A DNA stretch of 50,042 bases, from the IMG/VR virus record IMGVR_UViG_3300032087_003940, positions 1 to 50,042 of that record. One strand, 5' to 3'. Under the pieces are notes generated by a model. It had not been told where the DNA came from, made no database searches, and was given only the letters and a program-made list of their open reading frames with translations. The position numbers and the translations under genes were made by a program. This DNA is from a virus. Below are positions 8,345 through 17,592 of this stretch, in pieces. Numbering within the stretch: the first letter of the stretch is position 1; each line of letters opens with the position of its first letter.

Positions 8345-9274
8345 ATGAATATTCTTGGAGTAAATATCTCTCATGATCCTGCTATTTGTTTTTATAAAAA
8401 TGGAAGAGTGTATGAATTTTACAATGAAGACCGTTTTATAAACGTAAAAAATGATGAGTTTCATGCTGATCTACAAATAATGCAATCAATACAACAAAAG
8501 GTAAAATCAAAACCAGATTTTGTTTGCTATGCTTCATATGGAAGAAACCAAGCTTATACTAGAATTAATGATTATCAAATTATAAATAAGATTCAACATC
8601 AGTTAGGCCATCCCAAATATTATTTTACTGAAAGAGAACATCATCTTTATCACGCTTGTTCAGCATTTTATTTTTCAGGTTTCGACGAAGCAGCAGCTAT
8701 TGTTGTTGATGGTGGAGGAGCTGCATGTCATGAAGTAAGTTATTCTGAAATGGAATCAATTTATTTTATGAATAAAAAAACAGTATATCCAATTTATAAA
8801 CATTCAAGCAATAGAAGAATCGATATGATTATGAATAGGGAAAATCAGTTAACTGAACTTTTTAAATACCAGGGAGGGTATTTAAATTATTTTTCAAATC
8901 GTGCTATTGGTGGACATACCTTTTCTATGGCAGCACAAAAGATTGGTTATAAATCTGGACATGACTCAGGTAAAGTTATGGGTCTTTCGTCTTATGCTTA
9001 TGCTAAAGAAAGATATGAAAATTTAAATTATGACAAAGTAAAAATAGCTCAAGAGGCACAAGAAGTTACATTCAAAGAAACATGTGAATTGATTGATAAT
9101 GCAAAAAATTTAAGCCGTAATATTGTATTATCAGGTGGTTACTTTTTAAATTGTTCTAATAATTTCAAATACGTAAAAAAGTACCCTGAAGTAAATTTTT
9201 TTGTTGACCCGATTCCTCATGATGCTGGGACTGCTGTAGGAGTAGCTGTTTATTATGATAACTATAAAAACTAA
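8345..9274 (+). CDS. Carbamoyltransferase, N-terminal (NodU/CmcH/TobZ-like) domain
   Basis: The protein has 309 residues. It opens with MNILGVNISHDPAICF, typical of this family, followed by the metal-site His cluster EHHLYHACSAFYFS near 99-112 and the nucleotide-site motif VVDGGG near 121-126, and ends at DPIPHDAGTAVGVAVYY. This is the Kae1-like half, which transfers a carbamoyl group to a sugar or base hydroxyl. It ends in TAA at 9272-9274, 20 bases into the next frame, which encodes the missing C-terminal half. The family is normally one protein of about 500-580 residues. Confidence 0.85.
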   Translation: MNILGVNISHDPAICFYKNGRVYEFYNEDRFINVKNDEFHADLQIMQSIQQKVKSKPDFVCYASYGRNQAYTRINDYQIINKIQHQLGHPKYYFTEREHHLYHACSAFYFSGFDEAAAIVVDGGGAACHEVSYSEMESIYFMNKKTVYPIYKHSSNRRIDMIMNRENQLTELFKYQGGYLNYFSNRAIGGHTFSMAAQKIGYKSGHDSGKVMGLSSYAYAKERYENLNYDKVKIAQEAQEVTFKETCELIDNAKNLSRNIVLSGGYFLNCSNNFKYVKKYPEVNFFVDPIPHDAGTAVGVAVYYDNYKN

Positions 9275-9785
9275 AGAAGAAGCTGTAGAGGTTTTACTAA
9301 AACAAATTCCATTAGTCATTTTTAATGGACCTAGTGAATGGGGGCCTAGAGCTTTAGGTAATAGATCAATACTTTTTGATGCTAGAAACAAAGATGCAAA
9401 AAATATTGTTAATAAATTTAAAAAGAGAGAATGGTGGAGACCTTTAGCTGGCACTATACTATTAGAACATGCTCATGAATATTTTGATTTAGGCACTTTA
9501 GAAGAAAGTCCATTTATGAGTTTTGCTGTTGATGCAAAAGAAAAAGCGTTAGAAAATGTTCCTTCTATTGTTCATGTTGATGGTACTTGTAGAATACAAA
9601 CACTCAAGAGAACTCAAAATATTCCTTATTATGACTTAATAAATCATTTTTACAAAAAAACAGGTGTGCCTATGGTGCTTAACACTTCTTTCAATTTAGC
9701 AGGTTTACCAATTGTTGAAGATTATAGATTTCTTTTAAACACTGTAAATAATTCTGAATTTAAACATGTTTACATTCCTTATTAA
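9255..9785 (+). CDS. Carbamoyltransferase, C-terminal (YrdC-like) domain
   Basis: The protein has 176 residues with the family motif SEWGPRALGNRSIL near 28-41 and the later block GVPMVLNTSFNLAG near 140-153. In family members this YrdC-like half makes carbamoyl-adenylate for the Kae1-like half. It starts at ATG 9255 in the +1 frame relative to its partner, with a possible ribosome site TAGGAG 12 bases upstream. The split could be natural, or a one-base frameshift in a single gene. Both halves keep their conserved motifs, so neither looks decayed. Confidence 0.8.
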   Translation: MITIKTKEEAVEVLLKQIPLVIFNGPSEWGPRALGNRSILFDARNKDAKNIVNKFKKREWWRPLAGTILLEHAHEYFDLGTLEESPFMSFAVDAKEKALENVPSIVHVDGTCRIQTLKRTQNIPYYDLINHFYKKTGVPMVLNTSFNLAGLPIVEDYRFLLNTVNNSEFKHVYIPY

Positions 9786-9803
9786 TATAACTATAAGAGT
9801 TAC

Positions 9804-9980
9804 ATGACTATTTATCACAAAATAAAATGCGAAACTAAAACTATTTACAGAAGTAAAAAAACTGGTGAAAGGTATGAAACTGAAGAAGCATTTTTAGCTC
9901 AACATCCAAAAGAAGATTTAGCTACTGATGTTGAAGTAATGGTTCCTGACCTTCCACTTTTTAGTAAAACAAAAAAATGA
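9804..9980 (+). CDS. 58-residue hypothetical protein
   Basis: A small soluble protein, basic at the N-terminus (YHKIKCETKTIYRSKK) and acidic in the middle. It ends in ATGA overlap with the oxygenase-like gene at 9977, so it belongs to the modification cassette. No family is recognised. Confidence 0.55.
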   Translation: MTIYHKIKCETKTIYRSKKTGERYETEEAFLAQHPKEDLATDVEVMVPDLPLFSKTKK

Positions 9981-10474
9981 TCTCTAAACAAATAGACAAT
10001 TTTTTTGAGTTGCCAAATTTAATTTATCATGAATGTAAAAAAGTAGAATTATTTTCTATGAAAGATCATCCCGATGCATCTGCAACAACAAAATGGCCAG
10101 GGTATAGAAGTCTAGAATTAGGAGCAAGTCAGCCTTTATTAAAATATTTTTGTATGAAATATCTTGATCTTAATAATATAAAAGCAAAAATAGATCTTAC
10201 TCCTATGTATATACATTCACGACCTTATGATGAAAACGATAAAGATTTTATACATGTCGATGCATCAGATTATTCTTTTTTAATATATGTAAGCAAAACT
10301 AATTTAAATAGTGGAACAACTTTATATAATGATAAAGATGAAATAATAAATGATTTTAAATTTGTGCAAAATAGACTTGTTTTTTTTGATAGTAAGTATA
10401 GACATATGGCTTATGGTCACCATGGTGAAAATATTAATGACTCAAGATTAACTATAAATGGTTTTATAAAATGA
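9977..10474 (+). CDS. Third 2OG/Fe(II) oxygenase-like protein
   Basis: The protein has 165 residues. The visible ligand set is IHVDAS (His93, Asp95), then YRHMAYGHHG with His143 as the distal ligand, and SRLTINGF with Arg157 as the 2-oxoglutarate contact. The spacing suits a compact jelly-roll oxygenase. It overlaps both neighbours by ATGA junctions and sits between the carbamoyltransferase and two glycosyltransferases, so a sugar, a modified base or a virion protein is a plausible substrate. No sequence shows which. Confidence 0.7.
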   Translation: MISKQIDNFFELPNLIYHECKKVELFSMKDHPDASATTKWPGYRSLELGASQPLLKYFCMKYLDLNNIKAKIDLTPMYIHSRPYDENDKDFIHVDASDYSFLIYVSKTNLNSGTTLYNDKDEIINDFKFVQNRLVFFDSKYRHMAYGHHGENINDSRLTINGFIK

Positions 10475-11403
10475 ATCCATTAGGCGGAACTGAATTACAA
10501 TATAAGTTTTTACAAGATAATGTAGAAAAATCTTTATTAGATCAATTTCAAATATGTCTTTCTGTGCCAGGAAGAGTTCCAATAGCTGCAAATAAAATAA
10601 ATATTCTTTGGCAAAAGATGGCTCCGGATCAACCACACTTTCAAGAATTTTTTAAAGATAAAAAACAAATAGCACAATATGATTTTTTTGTATTTAACAG
10701 TCACTGGAATTATGAGCAATTTAGAAAAACATTTTCTATACCACACGAAAAATGCACAGTAATTAAAAACGGTATACCTGATATAAAGTTAAGAAATGTT
10801 TCTGAAAAAAAAGATAAAATAAAATTAATTTATCATCCGACTCCTTGGAGAGGATTGTCTGTTCTACTTGGAGCCATGCAATTAGTAAAAAATCCTAATA
10901 TCGAATTAGATGTTTTTAGTAGCACAAAAGTCTACGGTACAGATTTTGAAAAACAAAATGATAATCAATACAAAGCTTTATATGATCAAGCTAAAATTTT
11001 ACCAAATGTAAATTACATTGGATACAAATCAAATGAATACATATTAGATAACCTTCATACTTATGATGCTTTTGTTTATCCTAACATATGGGAAGAGACA
11101 TTTTGTATATCAGCACTTGAAGCTTTAGCATGTGGTTTAGCTGTAGTAACAACGGACAACGGAGCACTTTATGAAACTTGTTCTGAATTTCCTGTATATA
11201 TACCAATGGATAATAACTACAATAATCTAGCTATACAATTTGCTGCTGTAATTGATGGCTTACCTGAGCAATTAAACACACAAGGATTTCAATACCACTT
11301 AAAGTTTCAACAAAAGTTTTACAATCATTTTTACAATTGGAAAAATATTGCCGGACAATGGACAAATTTTTTAAAAGGGGCTGTAAATGCAAGATCCAAG
11401 TAA
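10471..11403 (+). CDS. Glycosyltransferase, GT-B/GT4 type
   Basis: The protein has 310 residues. It begins MNPLGGTELQ, the GGTE donor-side loop seen in GT4 enzymes, then has KNGIPD near 103, HPTPWRGL near 126 and the C-terminal signature EETFCISALEALACGLAVVTT, in which the two acidic residues bind the nucleotide sugar. It is slightly shorter than usual (350-400). It is coupled by ATGA overlap to the oxygenase-like gene upstream and overlaps the next transferase by 17 bases. The acceptor is unknown. Confidence 0.85.
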   Translation: MNPLGGTELQYKFLQDNVEKSLLDQFQICLSVPGRVPIAANKINILWQKMAPDQPHFQEFFKDKKQIAQYDFFVFNSHWNYEQFRKTFSIPHEKCTVIKNGIPDIKLRNVSEKKDKIKLIYHPTPWRGLSVLLGAMQLVKNPNIELDVFSSTKVYGTDFEKQNDNQYKALYDQAKILPNVNYIGYKSNEYILDNLHTYDAFVYPNIWEETFCISALEALACGLAVVTTDNGALYETCSEFPVYIPMDNNYNNLAIQFAAVIDGLPEQLNTQGFQYHLKFQQKFYNHFYNWKNIAGQWTNFLKGAVNARSK

Positions 11404-12211
11404 GCCTTTATGGTTTAATAAAACAATTGAACCAAAGACCGAAACAAAACCTGCAAAAAAGTTTTCTATCTTTGTAGCCACTCCTGTACATAGCGAGGTA
11501 TCTATTCACTATTTTCAAGCTTGTTTAGAATTTCAAAAACATTGTTTAAAGAATGATGTGCTTGCTTCGTTTCAAGTTATGAAATCATCATTAGTTACTC
11601 AAGGAAGAAATCTTTGTGTTTCAAGTTTTATGGAAAGTAAACACACCCACTTGTTATTTGTTGATTCGGATATAGACTTTCAAACACAATCAGTATTTAA
11701 AATGGTGGCTGCAGATAAAGATGTAATATCTGTGCCATATCCATTAAAACAATTAATGTGGGATAAGGCTTATGAAAGAATATCTAAGGGAAATATTAAA
11801 AATGCAAAAGATTTAAAATATAAAGGTCTTTACACATATCCAATGAAAGTACAAGATGAGAAGAATATAAAGATTAAAGACGGTGTAATAGAAGTTACTC
11901 ACTCACCAACAGGATGTATGTTAATTAAAAGAGAAGTAATAGAGAAAATGATTAAAGCTTATCCTGAAAAAGAGATAATACAAAAAACAGTTATAAATGG
12001 AGAATTAATAAATAGACCTTATTTTTACAATCTTTTCGATACTGAATTTGATCCAGTCAATAAATCTTATCTTGGAGAAGACTTTGCTTTTTGTAAAAGA
12101 TGGAAAGATTTAGGTGGTAAATGTTATGCACTTATTACTGATAGAATCACTCATGTAGGAGAACATCAATACAGAGGCTGTTTTGCTGATGAGTTGATCA
12201 AAACTGAGTAA
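11387..12211 (+). CDS. Glycosyltransferase, GT-A/GT2-like
   Basis: The protein has 274 residues. FVATPVHSEVSIHYFQACL near 29 is the nucleotide-binding strand and helix. HLLFVDSDIDF near 86-96 supplies the DxD metal site, and GEDFAFCKRWKDLGG near 225-239 resembles the catalytic acidic helix of GT2-type enzymes. It is the last gene of the cassette, and a short hairpin-bearing gap follows. Possible targets are fibre or capsid protein, the host envelope, or hydroxymethylated DNA. Confidence 0.8.
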   Translation: MQDPSKPLWFNKTIEPKTETKPAKKFSIFVATPVHSEVSIHYFQACLEFQKHCLKNDVLASFQVMKSSLVTQGRNLCVSSFMESKHTHLLFVDSDIDFQTQSVFKMVAADKDVISVPYPLKQLMWDKAYERISKGNIKNAKDLKYKGLYTYPMKVQDEKNIKIKDGVIEVTHSPTGCMLIKREVIEKMIKAYPEKEIIQKTVINGELINRPYFYNLFDTEFDPVNKSYLGEDFAFCKRWKDLGGKCYALITDRITHVGEHQYRGCFADELIKTE

Positions 12212-12216
12212 AATGG

Positions 12217-12248
12217 TAATATTACGGAATAACGTTAAAGTAATATTA
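12217..12248 (+). repeat. Inverted repeat ending on the start codon of the 12248 gene
   Basis: TAATATTAC (12217-12225) and its exact reverse complement GTAATATTA (12240-12248) are separated by 14 bases. The second arm ends on the A of the ATG. No ribosome site precedes that ATG, so a hairpin could hide or present the start codon. Confidence 0.5.
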
Positions 12249-13129
12249 TGGATCCATTTACAATAGCTTTAGCCACATTTGGCGTACAAAAACTTCGAGG
12301 AAAATCTACAAGAACTGCACTCAAAGATGCAGCATTAGTAGGTGGTGCTTCTTATGGTTTAGGTAAAGCAGGAATAGGAGCATTTCAAGGAGCTCCACTT
12401 TCAAGTTTAGGTGTAGGCACAGGATCAGCAGTAGGTAGAGATTTAGCTGTACAACAGTCTGGTCAAGCAGCAGGAGGAGCGCAAAAAAACTTTTTACAAA
12501 GATTATTAGGTGAGAGAGCAACTAAAGATGCTGCAGGTAATATTATAAAAGAAGGTACAGGTTTTAGAGGATTAGGAACAGGAGAAAAATTATTTTTAGG
12601 TACAACAGCTTTAAGTTTATTTCCAGAAGATGAAGTACCGTTTGAACCTCCTTTCTCAGAAGAAGATTATAAAAAAGCAAAAGAAAGAGAAGCTGCAAAA
12701 TTAGCGGGTGGTTTCGAACCAGCATCACCTTACACTGGGGGAATACAATCTTTTGCACCAGCATCAATATATGCTGCTAAAGGTGGCTTAGCTGAAATTA
12801 AAAAATTTAATGAAGGTGGTATAAATTATTTACCATCGAAATCTACTCATGATGAAAATGACGTACACAATTATGTAAGAGCACAAGGATATGTTGAAGA
12901 TGGTGCAGGTAATGGTGACAAAGACGAAGATACTATGTTAGCTCAATTAGCTGACGGTGAATTCGTATCAAGAGCAGATGCAGTATTAGGAGCAGGAATT
13001 TTATCTGGCGCATCACCTAAAGACAGAAAAGAAATGAGATCAAAAGGTGCAAACTTTTTTTATGATCAACAAAAAAAATTAAAAAGAATTTTTGATTTAG
13101 TCGATGCAAAAAGAGAAAGAACAAATTAA
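12248..13129 (+). CDS. Internal virion/ejection-type structural protein
   Basis: The protein has 293 residues. The N-terminal half is Ala/Gly-rich with hydrophobic helical stretches (ALKDAALVGGASYGLGKAG near 24-42). Mid-protein has KGGLAEIKKFNEGGINYLPS, followed by an acidic segment and ADGEFVSRADAVLGAG near 235-250, a motif common in marine phage structural proteins. It opens the block of large Ala/Gly-rich proteins. The ejection or internal-core role is inferred from order and composition. The start has no ribosome site and carries an inverted repeat. Confidence 0.65.
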   Translation: MDPFTIALATFGVQKLRGKSTRTALKDAALVGGASYGLGKAGIGAFQGAPLSSLGVGTGSAVGRDLAVQQSGQAAGGAQKNFLQRLLGERATKDAAGNIIKEGTGFRGLGTGEKLFLGTTALSLFPEDEVPFEPPFSEEDYKKAKEREAAKLAGGFEPASPYTGGIQSFAPASIYAAKGGLAEIKKFNEGGINYLPSKSTHDENDVHNYVRAQGYVEDGAGNGDKDEDTMLAQLADGEFVSRADAVLGAGILSGASPKDRKEMRSKGANFFYDQQKKLKRIFDLVDAKRERTN

Positions 13130-13565
13130 AAAACAAGTTTCGGTTCTTGCAATAGAACCAAAAGAGATTGAGAAATATTGGAACCTTGTTGAGTTTTTTA
13201 TTAGACAAGGGATCAAGTATGAAGACAACTGGATATCAGTGCCTCTTTTTAAAAAGTATTTAAAAGAGAATTCGTATCAGTTATTTATTATGTTTGGATC
13301 TGATGATGGAGAAAAGCATAAAGTGTTTGGTACTTTTGTAACAAGGATTACAGCTTTACCAAACTTTAAACAAGTAGAAGTTGTTTTGCTTGCAGGAGAA
13401 AAAAGGGAACTGTGGCAAGACGAAGTTTCTGAGATGCTTGAACATATTGCTGTTCAATACAATTGTAAAAGAATAGCAGTATTTGCAAGAAAAGGTTGGG
13501 AAAGATTTCTTAACTCAATCGGCTGGGAAACTAAAAGGTATTTATTTACGAAGGAGATAAAATGA
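13104..13565 (+). CDS. T7 gp13-like internal virion protein, GNAT-like fold
   Basis: The protein has 153 residues. SYQLFIMFGSDDGEKHKVFG near 56-75, the WQDEVSEMLEH helix and IAVFARKGWERFLNSIGW near 130-147 match the T7 gp13/DUF2833 pattern, a GNAT-shaped protein needed for virion assembly in T7. It overlaps the previous gene by 26 bases and the next by an ATGA junction, and lies among ejection-type proteins, as gp13 does in T7-like phages. Acetyltransferase activity is not implied. Confidence 0.7.
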   Translation: MQKEKEQIKKQVSVLAIEPKEIEKYWNLVEFFIRQGIKYEDNWISVPLFKKYLKENSYQLFIMFGSDDGEKHKVFGTFVTRITALPNFKQVEVVLLAGEKRELWQDEVSEMLEHIAVQYNCKRIAVFARKGWERFLNSIGWETKRYLFTKEIK

Positions 13566-14407
13566 GTTTTATATTTGGAGGAGGCGGATCAGCACCAGCA
13601 CCAACACAAAGTGGGTCATCTGTCGTAACTCAAAGAGAAGCACCAGAAGTAGAAGCACGAAAACTCGCGCTTTATGATGAAGCTGCTAGATTAGCTGCTC
13701 AACCTGTTTCTCTTCCTGGTATACAAGCTGCACCGGCAACGGCTGCAGAACAAGCTGCGTTTCAAACAGCAGGCCAAACAGGAACGGGTCAAGCTGCTTT
13801 AACATCAGGTATTGCTGCAATTCAAGGTGCACAAGCAGGTCCACAGATATCTCAATTTTTTAATCCGTATCAACAATATGTTACTCAAGAAATAAACAGA
13901 CAAGCTGCACAAGGCCAACAAAGACTTGCTGCACAAGCAATTGGCGCAGGAGCATTTGGTGGTGGAAGAGAAGGTGTTGCTCAAGCAGAATTAGAAAGAG
14001 CAAGATTAAGCCAAGTAGGTTTAGCTCAACAAGCAGGATTTCAACAAGCTTTAGGTGCTGCACAAAGAGAGCAACAATTAGGATTACAAGCTGGTCAATT
14101 ATTAGGAGCACTTGGTGGCCAACAACAAGCTTTAAGATTACAAGACATACAGGCTGGTTTAACAGCTGGTGGAGCACAAAGAGGAATAGCTCAAGCTGGT
14201 TTAGAAGCTGCAAGACAAACTCAATTACAACAATCTTATGAGCCTTTCCAAAGAATAGAATTCTTAAAAGGTATCTTAACTAATTTACCAACAACACAAA
14301 GTAGTATTACAGCAACCACGGCTCCCGGATCTAATCCACTTGCTCAAGCTTTGGGAACTGGTTTAGGTGCATACTCAGCTTACCAGTTTACTAGACCAGG
14401 AGGATAA
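13562..14407 (+). CDS. Ala/Gln-rich internal virion protein
   Basis: The protein has 281 residues. The N-terminal SFIFGGGGSAPAP is followed by a long Ala/Gln/Gly region of coiled-coil character, with repeats such as LQAGQLLGALGGQQQALRL near 174-192. A hydrophobic Gly-rich end (ALGTGLGAYSAYQF) closes it. This composition is typical of proteins ejected with DNA through short tails. It is followed directly, without a gap, by the next gene. No enzyme motif is visible. Confidence 0.65.
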   Translation: MSFIFGGGGSAPAPTQSGSSVVTQREAPEVEARKLALYDEAARLAAQPVSLPGIQAAPATAAEQAAFQTAGQTGTGQAALTSGIAAIQGAQAGPQISQFFNPYQQYVTQEINRQAAQGQQRLAAQAIGAGAFGGGREGVAQAELERARLSQVGLAQQAGFQQALGAAQREQQLGLQAGQLLGALGGQQQALRLQDIQAGLTAGGAQRGIAQAGLEAARQTQLQQSYEPFQRIEFLKGILTNLPTTQSSITATTAPGSNPLAQALGTGLGAYSAYQFTRPGG

Positions 14408-15325
14408 ATGGACAAAGTTTTAACTAGAAAACTTTTTAGAAAAAAATACTTTGAAAAACATCAGCCAAAAACTTTAAATAAAGGAGGTTTAGCTGGTATA
14501 CAAAAATTTCAAAAAGGTGGTCTTACTTCTACTGAAAAAGGAGTTTATGCAGCAGCATTAGCTGGTCCTCTTTTAGCTGCAACACAAAGACCTGGAGAAT
14601 CACAATTTTCATCATTAGCTAGAGCATTTGGCGCCGGTGTATCAACAATACCTGAATTAGCTATAAAGTTTTCTGAAGCAAAAAAGAAAGCTGCACCTAC
14701 AACAATTAGACAAGCAACAGACGCAGAGAAAAGAATGTTAGGTAGAAACCCAGGTGATAGATTAGTTGTAAAAGTAAAGAATGGGGTAATCGATAGTATA
14801 GTGGATAAACCCACAGCTTCTGAAATTGAAAAAAGAGGAAAACGTGAAGCAGCAGGAGAATCAGCAGCAAGAATATTTTCACAACTAGGTCCTGATCCTA
14901 GTACATATCCTACGGGTCCATTAGAGGGACGAATAGGAAGAATGACTGCGTTTCTAGGTTTAAATCCAAGAGTTGCAAGATTAGATGCTGAGTTAGAAAG
15001 TTTTAGAAAAGATGCTATTCAAGCCATGAGGGGTGCACAAGTAGGTCCAGCTGAGGAGGCAAGCTTTAATAAAATTCTTCCATCAATTACAGATAGTCCA
15101 ACAGTATTGAAAGCAAAAATGGAAACAGCTATCGCTAAATTAAAAGCATTAGAAAATAGAATTTCTGCTGACGGTGTCGTTGGAAAAAAATACACAGCTG
15201 AAGATATAGTAAGAGAGTATGGTCAAGACTTGAGTAAATTTGGTGTAGATGTAGATGAGATTGTTTATGATGAATCTTTAAGAACATTTGAAATTAAAGA
15301 TGGTATTGCAGTTGAGGTTAAATAA
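14408..15325 (+). CDS. Virion-associated protein with KGG motifs
   Basis: The protein has 305 residues with a very basic N-terminus, then NKGGLAGIQKFQKGGLTS near 25-42, a hydrophobic segment (AAALAGPLLAA) and a Lys/Glu-rich C-terminal two thirds of helical character. The KGGL-type motif recurs in other structural proteins here. The stop overlaps the next start (TAATG). A structural or ejection-associated role is inferred from its place. Confidence 0.6.
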   Translation: MDKVLTRKLFRKKYFEKHQPKTLNKGGLAGIQKFQKGGLTSTEKGVYAAALAGPLLAATQRPGESQFSSLARAFGAGVSTIPELAIKFSEAKKKAAPTTIRQATDAEKRMLGRNPGDRLVVKVKNGVIDSIVDKPTASEIEKRGKREAAGESAARIFSQLGPDPSTYPTGPLEGRIGRMTAFLGLNPRVARLDAELESFRKDAIQAMRGAQVGPAEEASFNKILPSITDSPTVLKAKMETAIAKLKALENRISADGVVGKKYTAEDIVREYGQDLSKFGVDVDEIVYDESLRTFEIKDGIAVEVK

Positions 15326-17592
15326 TGGGACAAATTAATGTAAAAGGTTTAGGCATTGTTAATATTGCGGGTGATGAACCTACACCAAACGAAATAGAGG
15401 CAATTCAAGATAAGTTAAAAGAAATACAATTAAATAGTATTGTTGATAAACCGGCTGAAGAAGCTACTGATGGATTTTTAAATGATTTTAGTTGGGGGAG
15501 ATTAGTTGCTGAAGCAGGTTTAGCAGTAGCCGGTTCAGTTGCTACAGGTGGTCTAGCATTACCTGGTATAGCTGCAAGAGCAGGTTTTTTAGCAAAACCT
15601 TTTTTAAAACAATTAGCAAAAGCATCAGCTGGATCAGGTATTGGTGCTGGTACTGGAGCTGCAGTTGCTCAAACATTTGATCCTAGGGATGATGTTGTTC
15701 AAGAAATAACGAGAGCTGCAACGGAAGGTGCTTTAGCTGAAGCTGTAGGTGCTCCTTTATTTATTAAAGGTAGCCAAGTAATGAGTAAGTTTTTGTCTAA
15801 AAATCCACAAACATTTAAAGCTTATTTAGATGGAGCAAAAGAAGCAGAAGATTCATTAAAGTTAACAGCTGATAAAATTTTAGCTGATCCAAAAGGTTTT
15901 TCAAAACAGCTTGGAATACCAGAGGAAAAACTAGAGGATTTGGTTCAGTCCGCTAAAATTTTTAAAGAAAAAGGATTAACACCAGGAGTTAAAACTACAA
16001 ATAGAACTGTAGAGATACTACAAAATATTGGAGAAAAATCTTTAGTAGGAGGTGGGGAGTTAACTCGAATTACGCAAGCAGGAAAAAATATAGGAGAAAT
16101 AGCTGCTAAAGATTTATTAGCAGAATTTAGAAAAGTTGCAGACAAAGAAGAATTAGGTTTATTATTTTTAGACTCTATAAGAAAAGGTGGTCAAGCTTTT
16201 AGAACAGAGGGAGATAGATTATATGGATTAGTAGATGAAACTTTAGGTGCTAGAAAATTTGATAGAATTATACCTGTAAAAACATTAGATGATAAGTTAA
16301 AACAAATTATTGATAATGTAGAGCTTAAAGCAGATAGTCCAGTTATAGGCACTTTCTCTAACATTAGAAAACAAATTACCGATAGAGAAGGGCTTTACTC
16401 ATTTAAACAATTGAATAATTTAAGAGGTGAACTTTCTGAAAGATTAAGAGGTTTAGGATATGGGGCAGGCAAATCGCAAAGCCAATTAGCACAAGCAATG
16501 GATGAAATAGATAATATTTTGAAACCTGAGTTTCTTACAAAGAATGTGCCAAACTTTCCAACGGAGGCTCTAACTAATTTAAGAGCTGCAAATAAATTTT
16601 ATTTTGACGGAGCAGAACTTTTTCAAAGAGGTATCTTACAAGGTATTCTAAAAAATGCTGAAACAAACCCAGCAGTTATCGATAACGTTTTTTCTAAAAT
16701 CGTAAGAACTGGAGATAAATCTGCTACTGTAGGAAAAATATTAGACGAAATAGATGCCATGGCAAAACTTCCAGTTGGTAAAGAAACAGCCATTACAGCT
16801 GCACAAGCAGCTACGTTAAAGGGTAGTTTGAAAGGACAATTTTTAAGTGACATAATTGATAAAGCTACAAAAGGCACAGAGCAGTTTGGATCATTTGTAG
16901 ACGCTAAACTTTTTGATGATGCTTTAAGAAAAAGAACTCTTACTTTAAATAAATTATTTACACCACAAGAAGTTAAACAAATAAGACAATTGGAAAGTAA
17001 TTTAGCTTTTGCACAAGGTCAATTGACAAGATCACCAGGTTTACCAGGTGGTGTATTTATTCAACTTAAACAAGCTGGTGCTGCTGGTAAAATTATAGGG
17101 GTTGGTCAGACATTAGCCATTGGTGGTGCCGGTGCTATTGGAGGATTATTACCTGCAGTTGGAATTTTAGCAGCTCCGGTAGCTTTTAACAAAATGCTTT
17201 TAAGTAAATGGTTTCAAAATAAATTATTTAGTGAACCGGCAAAACTTGCAGCTGAAGGTAAGTTAACTCCATCTAGAGCTGCAGTGTTATATAGACAAAT
17301 TGTTGGAAGAATGTTTACTGAGGGTTATATACCTGAAGGAGAAAGAGACAGACAGTTTAGTGAGATAGATGCTTATGAAAGAGGTATAAGAGAAGGAGAA
17401 AGCCAAACTCTACCTCAAAGATCATCACTAAATTTACCAGAAATAACTCCATCACCTATTGGCTCAGCGCCATTAAATCCTAGAACTAGAGCAGCACTTG
17501 CAGGTAACGATCCTATATTACAAGGTATAGCAGCTCAACAACCTACTCAGTTAAATAGAGGAGGAATTGTAAGTGCCAAGAAAAACAACTAA
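15325..17592 (+). CDS. Large internal virion/DNA-ejection candidate
   Basis: The protein has 755 residues, the largest of this block. Gly/Ala hydrophobic stretches occur near 65-115 and 590-625, the second long enough to act as a membrane-penetrating segment (GAGAIGGLLPAVGILAAPVAF). Long helical, charged regions lie between. It ends in QLNRGGIVSAKKNN, another RGGI motif. Size, composition and position after the gp13-like gene resemble the large ejection proteins of podoviruses. No transglycosylase motif could be found by eye. Confidence 0.6.
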   Translation: MGQINVKGLGIVNIAGDEPTPNEIEAIQDKLKEIQLNSIVDKPAEEATDGFLNDFSWGRLVAEAGLAVAGSVATGGLALPGIAARAGFLAKPFLKQLAKASAGSGIGAGTGAAVAQTFDPRDDVVQEITRAATEGALAEAVGAPLFIKGSQVMSKFLSKNPQTFKAYLDGAKEAEDSLKLTADKILADPKGFSKQLGIPEEKLEDLVQSAKIFKEKGLTPGVKTTNRTVEILQNIGEKSLVGGGELTRITQAGKNIGEIAAKDLLAEFRKVADKEELGLLFLDSIRKGGQAFRTEGDRLYGLVDETLGARKFDRIIPVKTLDDKLKQIIDNVELKADSPVIGTFSNIRKQITDREGLYSFKQLNNLRGELSERLRGLGYGAGKSQSQLAQAMDEIDNILKPEFLTKNVPNFPTEALTNLRAANKFYFDGAELFQRGILQGILKNAETNPAVIDNVFSKIVRTGDKSATVGKILDEIDAMAKLPVGKETAITAAQAATLKGSLKGQFLSDIIDKATKGTEQFGSFVDAKLFDDALRKRTLTLNKLFTPQEVKQIRQLESNLAFAQGQLTRSPGLPGGVFIQLKQAGAAGKIIGVGQTLAIGGAGAIGGLLPAVGILAAPVAFNKMLLSKWFQNKLFSEPAKLAAEGKLTPSRAAVLYRQIVGRMFTEGYIPEGERDRQFSEIDAYERGIREGESQTLPQRSSLNLPEITPSPIGSAPLNPRTRAALAGNDPILQGIAAQQPTQLNRGGIVSAKKNN

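Noticed and set aside
12217-12225. TAATATTAC, the nicking nonanucleotide of CRESS-DNA virus origins
   Set aside because: It occurs as one arm of an AT-rich inverted repeat in a large dsDNA phage without a Rep gene; chance is the simplest explanation.
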